Source: Roseiarcus sp036489975 | Lineage (GTDB): Bacteria > Pseudomonadota > Alphaproteobacteria > Rhizobiales > Beijerinckiaceae | Direction of reading: 5' to 3' | NCBI GenBank assembly: GCA_036489975.1 | Contig: DASXES010000110.1 | Span: 1 to 64,000, forward strand | DNA length: 64,000 nt | In this document: positions 53,805-61,677 of the stretch, one piece after another | How the letters are laid out: every line of letters starts with the position of its first letter | Position numbering within the stretch: the first letter of the stretch is position 1 | Translations under genes and position numbers: made by a program | The notes under the pieces: model-generated | Databases searched by the model: none | What the model was told of the DNA's origin: nothing | The model's input: the letters and a program-made list of their open reading frames with translations, nothing else

Positions 53805-55271
53805 CTAGCCCGCCTGCGGCCGGGCGTCCCTGTAGAGCTTGCCGTCCTTCATGATGACGAGAAGCGACTTCTCCGGCTTGGACAAAAGCCCGATGTCGTC
53901 GATCGGGTTCCCATCGACAAGCAGTAGATCGGCGAGCGCGCCTTCCTCGACCACGCCAAGCTTGCCCGGATAAGGGTTGCGGGGCCCCGAGAGCTGAAGC
54001 AGTTCGCCGTTCACGCCGGTCGCCATCCTGAGGATGTCGGCGGCGCCGTACCAGCGCGTGAGGTGGGTCAGCATCACTCCCTGTCGCTCGGCGAGGTTTC
54101 GAGAGAACAACATATCCGAGCCGAACGCCGTCTTGATCTTGTGCTCCTTGGCGAGAGCATAGACGTCGTCCGTCCCGGCGAAGACCTGAAGCGCGTTCGC
54201 GCGGCTCTGGCCGGTGAGCGGCCCCGTGTCCGCTTCGCTCAGGAAGGGCTGGGTGCTGAGCCATACGCCCTTGTCCGCCATGAGCCGGGCGGTCGCATCG
54301 TCCATGAGGTGGCCATGCTCGATGCACTGGACGCCCGCCGCGATCGCCCGCTCGATCGCGACCGGCGGATAAGCGTGCACGGCGACGTAAGTCTGCCGAT
54401 CCGCCGCGGTCTCGACCGCCGCGCGCAGCTCGGGTTCGCTGAACGTCACCATGTCGAGCGTCGTTCGGGGCGACGACACGCCGCCGCTGGCCGTGAGCTT
54501 GATCTGCGACGCTCCCTGCAGGAGCTGTTCGCGAGCCCTGAGACGCACCTGGTCGGCGCCGTCGGCGATGCTGGCTGCGCCGGTGCGCTCAAGCTCGGAC
54601 GGCGCGCCGCCCGCATCGCGCGGAATGTCCGACAACGGGCGCAGGTCGCCGTGGCCGCCGCTCGAGGTGATCATCGCGCCGGACGGATAGATGCGCGGGC
54701 CGATCGCAAGTCCGTCGTCGATCGCCTGTTTGAGCGCGAATGACGGGCCGCCGAGATCGCGCACGGTGGTGAAGCCGCGCATCAGCGTGCGCTCGGCCTC
54801 GGCGCTGGCGGCGAGCATGATGTAGGCGATATTCGCGGTGAGAAGGGTGGAGATCGGAAGGCCGGCGAAGATCGTGTGCCAATGCGCGTCGATGAGGCCT
54901 GGCATGAGTGTCCGGCCGCCGCAATCGATCACTTGCGCTCCGGCCGGCGGCGAGAAATCGTCGGTGGCGAGCGTCTTGATCCGCCCCGCCTCGACCAGGA
55001 GGCGAAGTCCGCCTCTGAGCGCGCTCGACTTGCCGTCGAACAGAAGGAAATTCGAGAAGACGATGGGACGGGCGCCCTCCGCCGCCTGCGCTCTCGCGCG
55101 GGGCGAAAAGCCGAGGGCGGCGAGCGACGCACCGACGCCTGCAACGAAGCCGCGCCGCGAGAGCTCGCGGTCGATGCGGCGCGCAATCGAGCGGACTTGC
55201 GGCGTGCAGCACCCACAGCCGGCATGGGGCGCCGCCTCGGCGGATTCATCGGCTGGCGTGCACGAGAACAT
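53805..55271 (-). CDS. Tat-exported metal-dependent amidohydrolase
   Basis: A 488-residue imidazolonepropionase/Xaa-Pro-dipeptidase-like amidohydrolase. A 36-residue N-terminal stretch with CGCC comes first, then the twin-arginine signal ELSRRGFVAGVGASLAALGF. In the catalytic barrel, GLIDAHWHT gives the first metal histidines (near 133), VHAYPPVAIERAIAAGVQ and CIEHGHLMDD give the others, and FGSDMLF supplies the Asp. Its substrate is unknown; peptides or amides are likely. ATG 55271 (GAGG upstream) was preferred to GTG 55283. Confidence 0.85.
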   Translation of the reverse strand: MFSCTPADESAEAAPHAGCGCCTPQVRSIARRIDRELSRRGFVAGVGASLAALGFSPRARAQAAEGARPIVFSNFLLFDGKSSALRGGLRLLVEAGRIKTLATDDFSPPAGAQVIDCGGRTLMPGLIDAHWHTIFAGLPISTLLTANIAYIMLAASAEAERTLMRGFTTVRDLGGPSFALKQAIDDGLAIGPRIYPSGAMITSSGGHGDLRPLSDIPRDAGGAPSELERTGAASIADGADQVRLRAREQLLQGASQIKLTASGGVSSPRTTLDMVTFSEPELRAAVETAADRQTYVAVHAYPPVAIERAIAAGVQCIEHGHLMDDATARLMADKGVWLSTQPFLSEADTGPLTGQSRANALQVFAGTDDVYALAKEHKIKTAFGSDMLFSRNLAERQGVMLTHLTRWYGAADILRMATGVNGELLQLSGPRNPYPGKLGVVEEGALADLLLVDGNPIDDIGLLSKPEKSLLVIMKDGKLYRDARPQAG

Positions 55272-55436
55272 GTCGGACCTCACGAGACCAGCCCCCAGGC
55301 GGGGAGGGGCCTAAACCCGTCGGCGGCCACACGCAAGAAGTTGAGCCCTGATCGCAGGCGCGCCGCGGTTCACGATTCGGTAAGCCTGCTTCGAAAAGGT
55401 CTTTTGGCGCCGCCAACGGATTGTTAAGGATAGGAC

Positions 55437-56432
55437 ATGCGGGGTCGAATTGTGGGGCGGATGCGATCGACGGGTCCGGCGCTGGGGGCGGCTCTCCTGA
55501 TGGCGGGGTGCGCGGGTCCGACGGTTCAGACGGGGCAGCCTGGCAAGGCTGGGCTGACCTCGATCGACGGCGCCAACATCGAACTCGCCTCGTTCCAGAA
55601 TTCGGCCTTTCCCTACCACGGCCTCATCCCGAACTATCAGGAGAGCGGCAAGTCGCGGCCGTTCCTTAATGTCGATGACAACGGGCGGCTGGGCCATTCG
55701 AGCCCGCGCGGGGGAATCCATTGGGAGGACCAGACCTATAGCGATCGCAGCGTGCTCCTCGCCGCGCCGCAAGCGTTCGATCCGAACAGGCCCGGCGTGA
55801 TCGTCGTCTTCTTCCACGGCAACAACGCGACGCTTTCGCGCGACGTCATCGCCCGCCAGCAGATCGTGCGCCAGCTCTCCGATTCGGGCCTCAACGCCGT
55901 GCTGGTGGCGCCGCAGCTCGCGGTGGACGCGCAGGATTCGAGCGCCGGGCGCTTCTGGTCGCCGGGAGGCTTCGCCGCTTTCTTGAGCGAGGCGCAGGCG
56001 AAGCTTGGCGATCTCTATCCCAACGCCCGCGGCGCCTTTCGACGGATGCCGGTCGTCATCGTCGCCTATAGCGGCGGCTATCTGCCCGCCGCCTATTCGC
56101 TGGCCGTCGGCGGCGACGGCGCCCGTGTCCACGGGCTCGTGCTGCTCGACGCGCTTTATGGCGAGCGCGAGAAATTCGTGAGCTGGGCGGAGGGCCCGGG
56201 CCGAAACGCCTTCTTCGTCAGCGCCTATTCGACTTCCTCGCAGGCGGGCAACGACGCGGTGCGAAGCGCGCTCGAGGGCGCCGGCGTGCCGGTCGCCAGC
56301 AGCCTGCCGGCCGCGCTCACCCCCGGCGTCGTCGCTTTCGTCGACGCCGGCTCGGTCGAGCACAACGACTTTGTCACTTCGGCCTGGGGCGGGGCGCCGC
56401 TGCGCGATATCTTCTCCCGCATCGGCGGATAG
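55437..56432 (+). CDS. Lipoprotein with alpha/beta-hydrolase fold
   Basis: A 331-residue protein with a lipoprotein signal (lipobox LMAGC, Cys24). The body has a strand-rich hydrolase core: IVVFFHGNNATLSRDVIARQ resembles an oxyanion-hole segment, and VVIVAYSGGYLPAAYSLAVG (near 205) has the nucleophile-like YSGGY in place of the usual GxSxG. The C-terminal His could be in SVEHNDFV. It may be an esterase-like protein of the inner or outer membrane. The substrate is unknown. Confidence 0.72.
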   Translation: MRGRIVGRMRSTGPALGAALLMAGCAGPTVQTGQPGKAGLTSIDGANIELASFQNSAFPYHGLIPNYQESGKSRPFLNVDDNGRLGHSSPRGGIHWEDQTYSDRSVLLAAPQAFDPNRPGVIVVFFHGNNATLSRDVIARQQIVRQLSDSGLNAVLVAPQLAVDAQDSSAGRFWSPGGFAAFLSEAQAKLGDLYPNARGAFRRMPVVIVAYSGGYLPAAYSLAVGGDGARVHGLVLLDALYGEREKFVSWAEGPGRNAFFVSAYSTSSQAGNDAVRSALEGAGVPVASSLPAALTPGVVAFVDAGSVEHNDFVTSAWGGAPLRDIFSRIGG

Positions 56433-56461
56433 CGGCGAGCCGCGCTTTGATGCGCGGCGCT

Positions 56462-57007
56462 TCAGTCTGCGCCGCCGAGGTGATTCATGAACTTCCTCAG
56501 ATCGTCGCCCTTGAGCGTGCTTTCGGCGATCGCGTTCCAGGCCGCCTCCGCCCGTTTCTTCGACAGTTCGTCGTCGGTTGGCCGCAGATGAAAAATCAGG
56601 TCATAGGGGTTGGCGATGTTTCGGCTCGTCGACGTCCAGCCGAAGACGGTGAACGTCCTGAGATTGGGATCGAGAGGGCTATTGGTCACGCTGACATTGT
56701 TGTCGCGGGATGATTTTTTGCTCCCGGCGCGTATGGCTTCGAGGGCCTTGTCGATTCGCTCACTGTCGCCTTGCAGGCTGATGCTGACTGTGCCGTTTGG
56801 ATTGTTTCGAGCGGAGCCGGCAAGGTTTAACATGATCGCCTGCTTCTGGATCATGGCCCGAAAGCCGACTTTCTGAATTTGCTGCCCGCTGACAACGCCG
56901 CTGATGGCGTCCTCATGAGCGCGAGCCTCGTCTGCGGCGAAAACAGTGATTCCGCAGACGAGGATCGCGACAAGCAGGAGCGCCATGCGATGGACCGCCA
57001 CATCCAT
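56462..57007 (-). CDS. Exported acylphosphatase-like protein
   Basis: A 181-residue protein. A signal peptide (VHRMALLLVAILVCGITVFA) leads to an acylphosphatase-type domain at residues ~37-95: SGQQIQKVGFRAMIQKQAIM contains the catalytic Arg of the VGFR box, and LNLAGSARNNPNGTVSISLQ contains the Asn equivalent of the acylphosphatase VRNxxDG box. Family enzymes are cytosolic and ~90 residues; this one is exported and has ~85 extra C-terminal residues. ATG 57007 follows GGAAGGGGCGCGAC. Confidence 0.75.
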   Translation of the reverse strand: MDVAVHRMALLLVAILVCGITVFAADEARAHEDAISGVVSGQQIQKVGFRAMIQKQAIMLNLAGSARNNPNGTVSISLQGDSERIDKALEAIRAGSKKSSRDNNVSVTNSPLDPNLRTFTVFGWTSTSRNIANPYDLIFHLRPTDDELSKKRAEAAWNAIAESTLKGDDLRKFMNHLGGAD

Positions 57008-57111
57008 GTCGCGCCCCTTCCGTTTGAGTGAGCACAACTGGAGCCTGTCGGGCGGTCCAGGATTTTTTATGATCGTTAGAGGTGTACGACGGGAGGGAAC
57101 AGGAGGAGGGG

Positions 57112-57204
57112 ATGTCTGAGATCAGGACGCGCCGAGCGCGTCACGAGAAAGACTTGGCGCGTCACGAGGAACAATTAGCCTTCCGCAGCCTGCGTGTCGC
57201 TTGA
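57112..57204 (+). CDS. Possible small protein with repeated RHE motif
   Basis: A 30-codon frame (MSEIRTRRARHEKDLARHEE...) behind an excellent GGAGGAGGGG. The 12-base unit GCGCGTCACGAG occurs twice 21 bases apart and gives ARHEKDL/ARHEEQL. It ends in the loop of a hairpin (57188-57217). No family is recognised; it may be chance. Confidence 0.35.
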   Translation: MSEIRTRRARHEKDLARHEEQLAFRSLRVA

Positions 57205-57217
57205 AGCGGACGCAGGC
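57188..57217 (+). terminator. Hairpin at the end of the small RHE frame
   Basis: GCCTGCGT pairs with ACGCAGGC, extended by CGCT/AGCG past a small internal mismatch. The stop codon of the 57112-57204 frame is in the loop. There is no T-run. Confidence 0.35.
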
Positions 57218-57253
57218 CGCGGCCGGGGATCGACGTAAGCCGATCCAGTCTTT

Positions 57254-57631
57254 TTAGTCGACGGCCTCTGGCGTCCTCGCCAAGCTCAGTCCGTCACGCT
57301 CGAGCAGCGCCGGCACATGGGCGTGAATGCCAGGCTGCAGATCCTGCAGCGAGACAAAACGCCCGTCCGCCAACCGCAGACCGTCGCGATACAAGCCGGC
57401 CTCGCGCTGGGCGAAGGTCGTCTCGGCTTCCGCGCCGACGCGGAGAGCCGTCTGCAACGCCGGCGGAATGTCCGTCAGCATCACTTTCGTATCACACTGC
57501 ATGCAAACCGCGGTGCGCGGATCGCCGCCCGAGGCGAAGCCGATCGAACCGCTTGGGAACCGCGTCGTAACATACAACTCGCCCTCACGGGCGGGGCGCG
57601 ATCCGTACATCTCCAACGAGTAGTCGCACAT
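57254..57631 (-). CDS. Hypothetical protein with CxxC-like site
   Basis: A 125-residue soluble protein (MCDYSLEMYGSRPAREGELY...). A VCMQCD motif at residues 43-48 could bind metal, possibly with the N-terminal Cys2. I have seen the MCDYSL start in small Rhizobiales proteins of unknown function. ATG 57631 was chosen because the conserved part begins there; an upstream ATG at 57679 is possible. Confidence 0.6.
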   Translation of the reverse strand: MCDYSLEMYGSRPAREGELYVTTRFPSGSIGFASGGDPRTAVCMQCDTKVMLTDIPPALQTALRVGAEAETTFAQREAGLYRDGLRLADGRFVSLQDLQPGIHAHVPALLERDGLSLARTPEAVD

Positions 57632-57885
57632 GACAGGCTCCTGCGCTTTATGAGCCCCCCAGTTTGTTTGCGGAATCAAACGTTCTCGTTGTTCTTTGGT
57701 TCCGGAGGCTAAGTTGGCATTGGGGCATTATTGAGGGCAAGTAACTTTTCAGATTACGGCCGGTTGTGCGCACATTCTTTTAGACTAGCCTTTTTTGCAG
57801 GCGTCGAAGGCGCGAGTGTTAGGCGCCGGGCGCCAAAAGCCTTCGCATATTGCTCAATCGCAGGACGGCTGCGCATCGGGCCTCG

Positions 57886-58080
57886 CTATCCGACGTCGTT
57901 CGAATCGCAGCCAAGCCGCTTCAATGCGCGAGCGTCGCCTTCCATCCCGACCGCTGCAATCATGTCGCGCGAGCGATCGGACGTATGCGGCTCCGGCAAT
58001 AGCTTCTGCAGGTAAAGTCCGGCGCCTCCGAAGGCGAAGGCCAGCACGGCGATCCCGATGCAAAGCCAAACTGTCATCAT
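57886..58080 (-). pseudogene. Truncated DUF4239 (bestrophin-like) membrane protein
   Basis: 64 codons starting MMTVWLCIGIAVLAFAFGGA, then LYLQKLLPEPHTSDRSRDMI. This is the N-terminal helix and the conserved HTSxRSRDMI box of DUF4239 proteins, which normally continue for ~200 residues with more helices. After IAAV the sequence changes to an unrelated GMEGDARALKRLGCDS and stops. The ATG overlaps the stop of the GntR gene, so it was once coupled to it. Confidence 0.65.
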
Positions 58081-58850
58081 CGACGCTTCCCTCCTAGAAT
58101 CGTCTGAATCGAGGCGCTCGCGCCTTCGTCCGATGCGCCAGCCGCGCGCGCAGCGAGCGCCACCGCCGCCGCCCGTTCGAGATGTTCGCGCATGCGCGCC
58201 GACGCGGCCTCCGGGTTTCGCGCTGAGATCGCCTCGGCGATCGCGCGGTGTTCCCGGACCGACGCTTCGAGCACCGGAGGCGTCAGCACGTCGCCGACCT
58301 GAGCCATGATGAGGGGCAGCTGCAGCCGGATCGCCAGATCGCGCAGCTCGAGATTGTCGGCGAGCGCCATCACGGCGTCGTGGAAGGCCGCGTTCTCCTT
58401 GAGATAGTCGCAAGGGTTGCGGGGGCTATCGGAATGGATCGGCTCGATCGAGGCGGCGAAGCGCGCGCGCCGCTCAGGCGCCTCGGCTACGGCCGCAAGG
58501 CGGGCGGCGAGCGCCTCCATTTCGATCCGGATCAGGAACAGTTCGCGGATCTCGCGCTCGGTCAAGCGCCGGACCACGGCTCCGCGATGCGGCCGATGCT
58601 CGATCAGCCCATCCGCGCTCAAGCGCCTCAAGCTCTCCCGCACTGGCCCGCGGCTGACCGCGAAGCGGGCGGTCAGGTCGGATTCGACAAGCCGCGATCC
58701 CGGCTCGAGGCGCCCGGCCCAAATGTCCTCGCGCAAGCTTTCGACGATGAAGGCGACGGTCGCGCCATGCGCCGGCGGCGCGGCCGCCCGCGCGCGTCGC
58801 TGAGTCGTCTCGCTTGTCTTTCCGTTTCTCCTGACGGCGGCGTTTGACAC
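58077..58850 (-). CDS. GntR-family regulator with FCD domain
   Basis: A 257-residue regulator. The winged helix (LREDIWAGRLEPGSRLVESD, RFAVSRGPVRESLRRLSADG) is at residues 34-85. The FCD domain has ENAAFHDAVMALADN and VREHRAIAEAISARN, which hold metal or ligand side chains. It is divergent from the citryl-CoA-lyase-like operon, with a matching operator at 58868-58889, so it most likely represses that operon until an acid or CoA-pathway intermediate appears. Confidence 0.9.
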   Translation of the reverse strand: MSNAAVRRNGKTSETTQRRARAAAPPAHGATVAFIVESLREDIWAGRLEPGSRLVESDLTARFAVSRGPVRESLRRLSADGLIEHRPHRGAVVRRLTEREIRELFLIRIEMEALAARLAAVAEAPERRARFAASIEPIHSDSPRNPCDYLKENAAFHDAVMALADNLELRDLAIRLQLPLIMAQVGDVLTPPVLEASVREHRAIAEAISARNPEAASARMREHLERAAAVALAARAAGASDEGASASIQTILGGKRR

Positions 58851-58867
58851 GGGCGGCGCCTCTGATA

Positions 58868-58889
58868 TTGTCCTACAATCGTCCTACAC
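58868..58889. promoter_or_regulatory. Probable GntR (FCD) operator
   Basis: TTGTCCTACAA (58868-58878) is an 11-bp inverted repeat of the TTGT-N3-ACAA type used by FCD regulators. It is followed at once by TCGTCCTACAC (58879-58889), a partial second copy in the same direction. It lies in the 88-bp gap between the divergent GntR and lyase genes. Confidence 0.65.
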
Positions 58890-58938
58890 CCATTCGCCGC
58901 ACGCGGAAAGCGAGGGAAAAGGACGGGAAGGGAACGCC

Positions 58939-59736
58939 ATGCTGATCGGCAAGCCGGGGGCCGCCCGAACCGCGATCTCCGTAGCGTCGAGCGACAGGAT
59001 CACGGTGCGCGGCCGCGATCTCGTCAATGATCTCATGGGCCGCGTCGGCTTCACCGACTATGTCTTCCTGCTCGCGACCGGCCGGGCGCCGACGGAAGAG
59101 CAGCGATTCTTTCTCGACCTCAGCCTGGTGGCGCTCGCCGAGCATGGCCTGACGCCATCCGTCCAGGCGGCGCGCATGACCTACGACGCCGACCCGGCGG
59201 CGCTTCAGGCCGCTATCGCCGCCGGCGTGCTCGGCTGCGGCACGGTCATTCTGGGCGCGGCCGACCTCTGCCGGAAGGTGATCGGGGATGTGCTGGCGCG
59301 CGTCGACGCAGGAAGCGCGCTCGACGCAGCCGCGCTCAGGGTCGCGCGCCAATATCGCGAGCAGCGCCAGCCGCTCCCCGGCTACGGCCACCCGCTGCAT
59401 AAGCCCGTCGATCCGCGCGCCGAGCGCATGATCGCCCTCGCACGTGAGCGCGGCGTCGCGGGGCGTTCCGTCGAGGCGGCCCTTGCGCTGACCAAAGCGG
59501 CGGCTGAGGTCTGGGGCAAGCCGCTGCCGATGAATGTGTCGATGACCATCGCGGCGACCCTTCGCGACGCCGACGTTCCCGTGGGCCTCATCCGCGCCGC
59601 GCCGATCCTCGCCCGCACCGCCGGGCTCATCGCCCATTGCATGGAGGAACAGGAGACGCCGATCGGCTTTCTCATGGCCTCGAAAGGGGAGGAAGCGATC
59701 GTTCATATAGCCGACGTGGAGGGCGCCGCCCGATGA
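58939..59736 (+). CDS. Short citrate-synthase-fold protein (citryl-CoA lyase type)
   Basis: A 265-residue cytosolic enzyme. It aligns with the catalytic core of citrate synthase only: AEHG (68-71) marks the first catalytic His, GYGHPLHKPVDPR (148-160) the second, and ILARTAGLIAHCMEEQ near 235 the last helix. Citrate synthases have ~370-430 residues; this length fits citryl-CoA lyases, which split a CoA thioester such as citryl-CoA by reverse Claisen/aldol chemistry. It starts at ATG 58939 after GGGAAGGGAACGCC and overlaps the ligase gene. Confidence 0.82.
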   Translation: MLIGKPGAARTAISVASSDRITVRGRDLVNDLMGRVGFTDYVFLLATGRAPTEEQRFFLDLSLVALAEHGLTPSVQAARMTYDADPAALQAAIAAGVLGCGTVILGAADLCRKVIGDVLARVDAGSALDAAALRVARQYREQRQPLPGYGHPLHKPVDPRAERMIALARERGVAGRSVEAALALTKAAAEVWGKPLPMNVSMTIAATLRDADVPVGLIRAAPILARTAGLIAHCMEEQETPIGFLMASKGEEAIVHIADVEGAAR

Positions 59737-61037
59737 TTGTCGAGCCCGACATCGAGCAGGCGCCGTGGGAGGATCAGGCGCGATCGGACGCGCCCCTCTA
59801 TCTCAAGCAGATCGAATATCTGTTCGAGCGCTCGCGCTTCTATCGAGAGAAGCTCGAGCGCGCCGGCTTTGCGACTCATGGCGCGGTCGGCGGCCTCGAG
59901 GCGATCGAAGGCGTGCCGCTGACCGAGAAGGACGAGCTCAGGCGCTCGCGCTCGGCCGACGAGCCGATCGGGACGCACCGGACCGCCTCGCGCGACGAGA
60001 TCGTGCGCATCTATTCGACCAGCGGCACGACCGGAACGCCAAGCTATATTCCCCTCACCGCCGCCGATCTCGAAGTCTGGGTGCGCACGTCCGCGCGCTC
60101 CTACGCGGCCTCTGGGTTCGAGCGCGGCGAGCGCATCGTGTCGACCTATAACGCGGGGCCCTTTGTCGCCGGGGCGGCGCTCGGCGCCTTTGACCGGCTC
60201 GGCCTCTGCCATATTCCTGTCGGCTCCGGAAACACCGAGCGCCTCGTCGCCGCGGTCGAGCTGCTGAAGCCAACCGTCGTCGCCATGACGCCGTCCTACG
60301 CCCTGCATCTTGCCGAATGGGCGGCGGCGCGCGGCAAGGACCTGGCGAAGTCCAGCGTCACCCGCGTAATGGTCGCGGGCGAGCCCGGAGGCGGCGAGCC
60401 CGCGATGCGCGCCAAGCTCGAAGCGGGCTGGGGCGCGAGCGTCACCGAGGCGATGGGCATCGGCGACATTTCCGTCTCCCTCTGGGGCGAGTGCGAGCAG
60501 AAGGCCGGCATGCATTTCAGCGGCCGCGGCTTCGTGCATTTCGAGCTGATCGACCCGGAGACGGGCGCGACCGTTCCGCTTGCCGACGGCGCAGAGGGCG
60601 AGCTCGTGCTTACCCATCTCGTCAACCGCTCGGCGCCGCTCCTGCGCTTTCGCACCCGCGACCATGTGCGCTTGAGCATGGGCAAATGCGCCTGCGGGCG
60701 CACGAGCCCGCGGGTGCGCTGCATCGGCCGCACCGACGACATGCTGATCGTGCGCGGCGTCAACGTCTTTCCCTCGGCCTTGCGCGAGGTGGTCAACGAG
60801 TTTCAGCCGGCGGTCGCGGGCGTCATCGTGATCCGCCCGCGTGTCGCTGGCGTCCGGCAGGAGCCGCCGCTGCCGGTCAGCGTCGAGCTCGCGCCGGGAG
60901 AGGCGCCCGAGGGCCTCGCGGACCGCATCCGCGCTCGGTTGCGCGATAAGCTTCTGGTCACGACCGAGATCACGCTTGTAGCCCCGGGCGCTCTCCCGCG
61001 CAGCGAATACAAGTCCAAGCTCGTCGAAAAAGTCTGA
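59733..61037 (+). CDS. AMP-forming acyl-CoA ligase, PaaK-like
   Basis: A 434-residue CoA ligase similar to phenylacetate-CoA ligases. The adenylation loop YSTSGTTGTPSYIPL lies near residues 91-105, EAMGIGDISVSLWGE lies near 238, and the hinge and C-terminal domain carry GRTDDMLIVRGVNVFPSALR and end SEYKSKLVEK. The phenyl-type acid pocket cannot be read by eye. The start overlaps the lyase stop by 4 bases, so ligase and lyase are made together; the ligase probably prepares the CoA ester cleaved by the lyase. Confidence 0.88.
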   Translation: MIVEPDIEQAPWEDQARSDAPLYLKQIEYLFERSRFYREKLERAGFATHGAVGGLEAIEGVPLTEKDELRRSRSADEPIGTHRTASRDEIVRIYSTSGTTGTPSYIPLTAADLEVWVRTSARSYAASGFERGERIVSTYNAGPFVAGAALGAFDRLGLCHIPVGSGNTERLVAAVELLKPTVVAMTPSYALHLAEWAAARGKDLAKSSVTRVMVAGEPGGGEPAMRAKLEAGWGASVTEAMGIGDISVSLWGECEQKAGMHFSGRGFVHFELIDPETGATVPLADGAEGELVLTHLVNRSAPLLRFRTRDHVRLSMGKCACGRTSPRVRCIGRTDDMLIVRGVNVFPSALREVVNEFQPAVAGVIVIRPRVAGVRQEPPLPVSVELAPGEAPEGLADRIRARLRDKLLVTTEITLVAPGALPRSEYKSKLVEKV

Positions 61038-61048
61038 GGAGGAGGCCC

Positions 61049-61666
61049 ATGCAAAAGCTTCAGACCCAGGGTCTGCATCACGTCACGCTGGTCGGCGCCG
61101 ATCGGGAGACCTCGATCGACTTCTGGGAGGGCGTGCTCGGCATGCCTTTCATTTTCGAGCAGCCCAATCTCGACAACGCCGGCGAAAGCCACATCTATTT
61201 CGATCCCGGCGACGGGCGGCTCATCACCGTGTTCACCAAAGAGGACCGGAAGCCTGTCCGTCGCCGCACCCCGACGGACAGCGGCTGCGTGCACCATATG
61301 GCGTTCAACGTCTCGCGCGCCGTGTTCATGCAGGCGGTCGAGCGGCTCGGCGCGCGCGGCATTCCGAACACCGGTGTGCGCGACCGCATGATCTTCGACG
61401 CGATCTATTTCGAGGATCCGCTCGGGCTCCTGATCGAGCTTTCATGCTGGAAGTTCGACGCTCCGCACGGCTTCACCCGCTCCGACGTCTTGTTCGCCGC
61501 GCATAATCTGCGCGTTAAGCGCGGCGAGCGCGCGATCATGGAAGTCCACCTCGCCGACGCGATCGAGAGTCTGGTCAAGTCGGCGACCAAGAGCCTGTCG
61601 GCGGACCGCTCGCCCAGGGATCCGTACCAGCGCAGCCACGCGCCTGAGCTCATCACCAGCAAATAG
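61049..61666 (+). CDS. VOC-family dioxygenase/glyoxalase
   Basis: A 205-residue metal-dependent VOC protein. Likely metal ligands are His in GLHHVTLVG (near 9-17), His in CVHHMAFNV (near 82) and Glu in GLLIELSCW (near 131), the pattern of extradiol dioxygenases and glyoxalases. A ~70-residue C-terminal extension is not typical. GGAGGAGGCCC precedes the ATG, 11 bp after the ligase gene. It is presumably a catabolic step for the same substrate. Confidence 0.85.
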   Translation: MQKLQTQGLHHVTLVGADRETSIDFWEGVLGMPFIFEQPNLDNAGESHIYFDPGDGRLITVFTKEDRKPVRRRTPTDSGCVHHMAFNVSRAVFMQAVERLGARGIPNTGVRDRMIFDAIYFEDPLGLLIELSCWKFDAPHGFTRSDVLFAAHNLRVKRGERAIMEVHLADAIESLVKSATKSLSADRSPRDPYQRSHAPELITSK

Positions 61667-61677
61667 GAGGACGCCCC

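Noticed and set aside
54063..54743. 226-codon frame antisense to the amidohydrolase
   Set aside because: It lies inside a gene with intact metal-binding motifs on the other strand.
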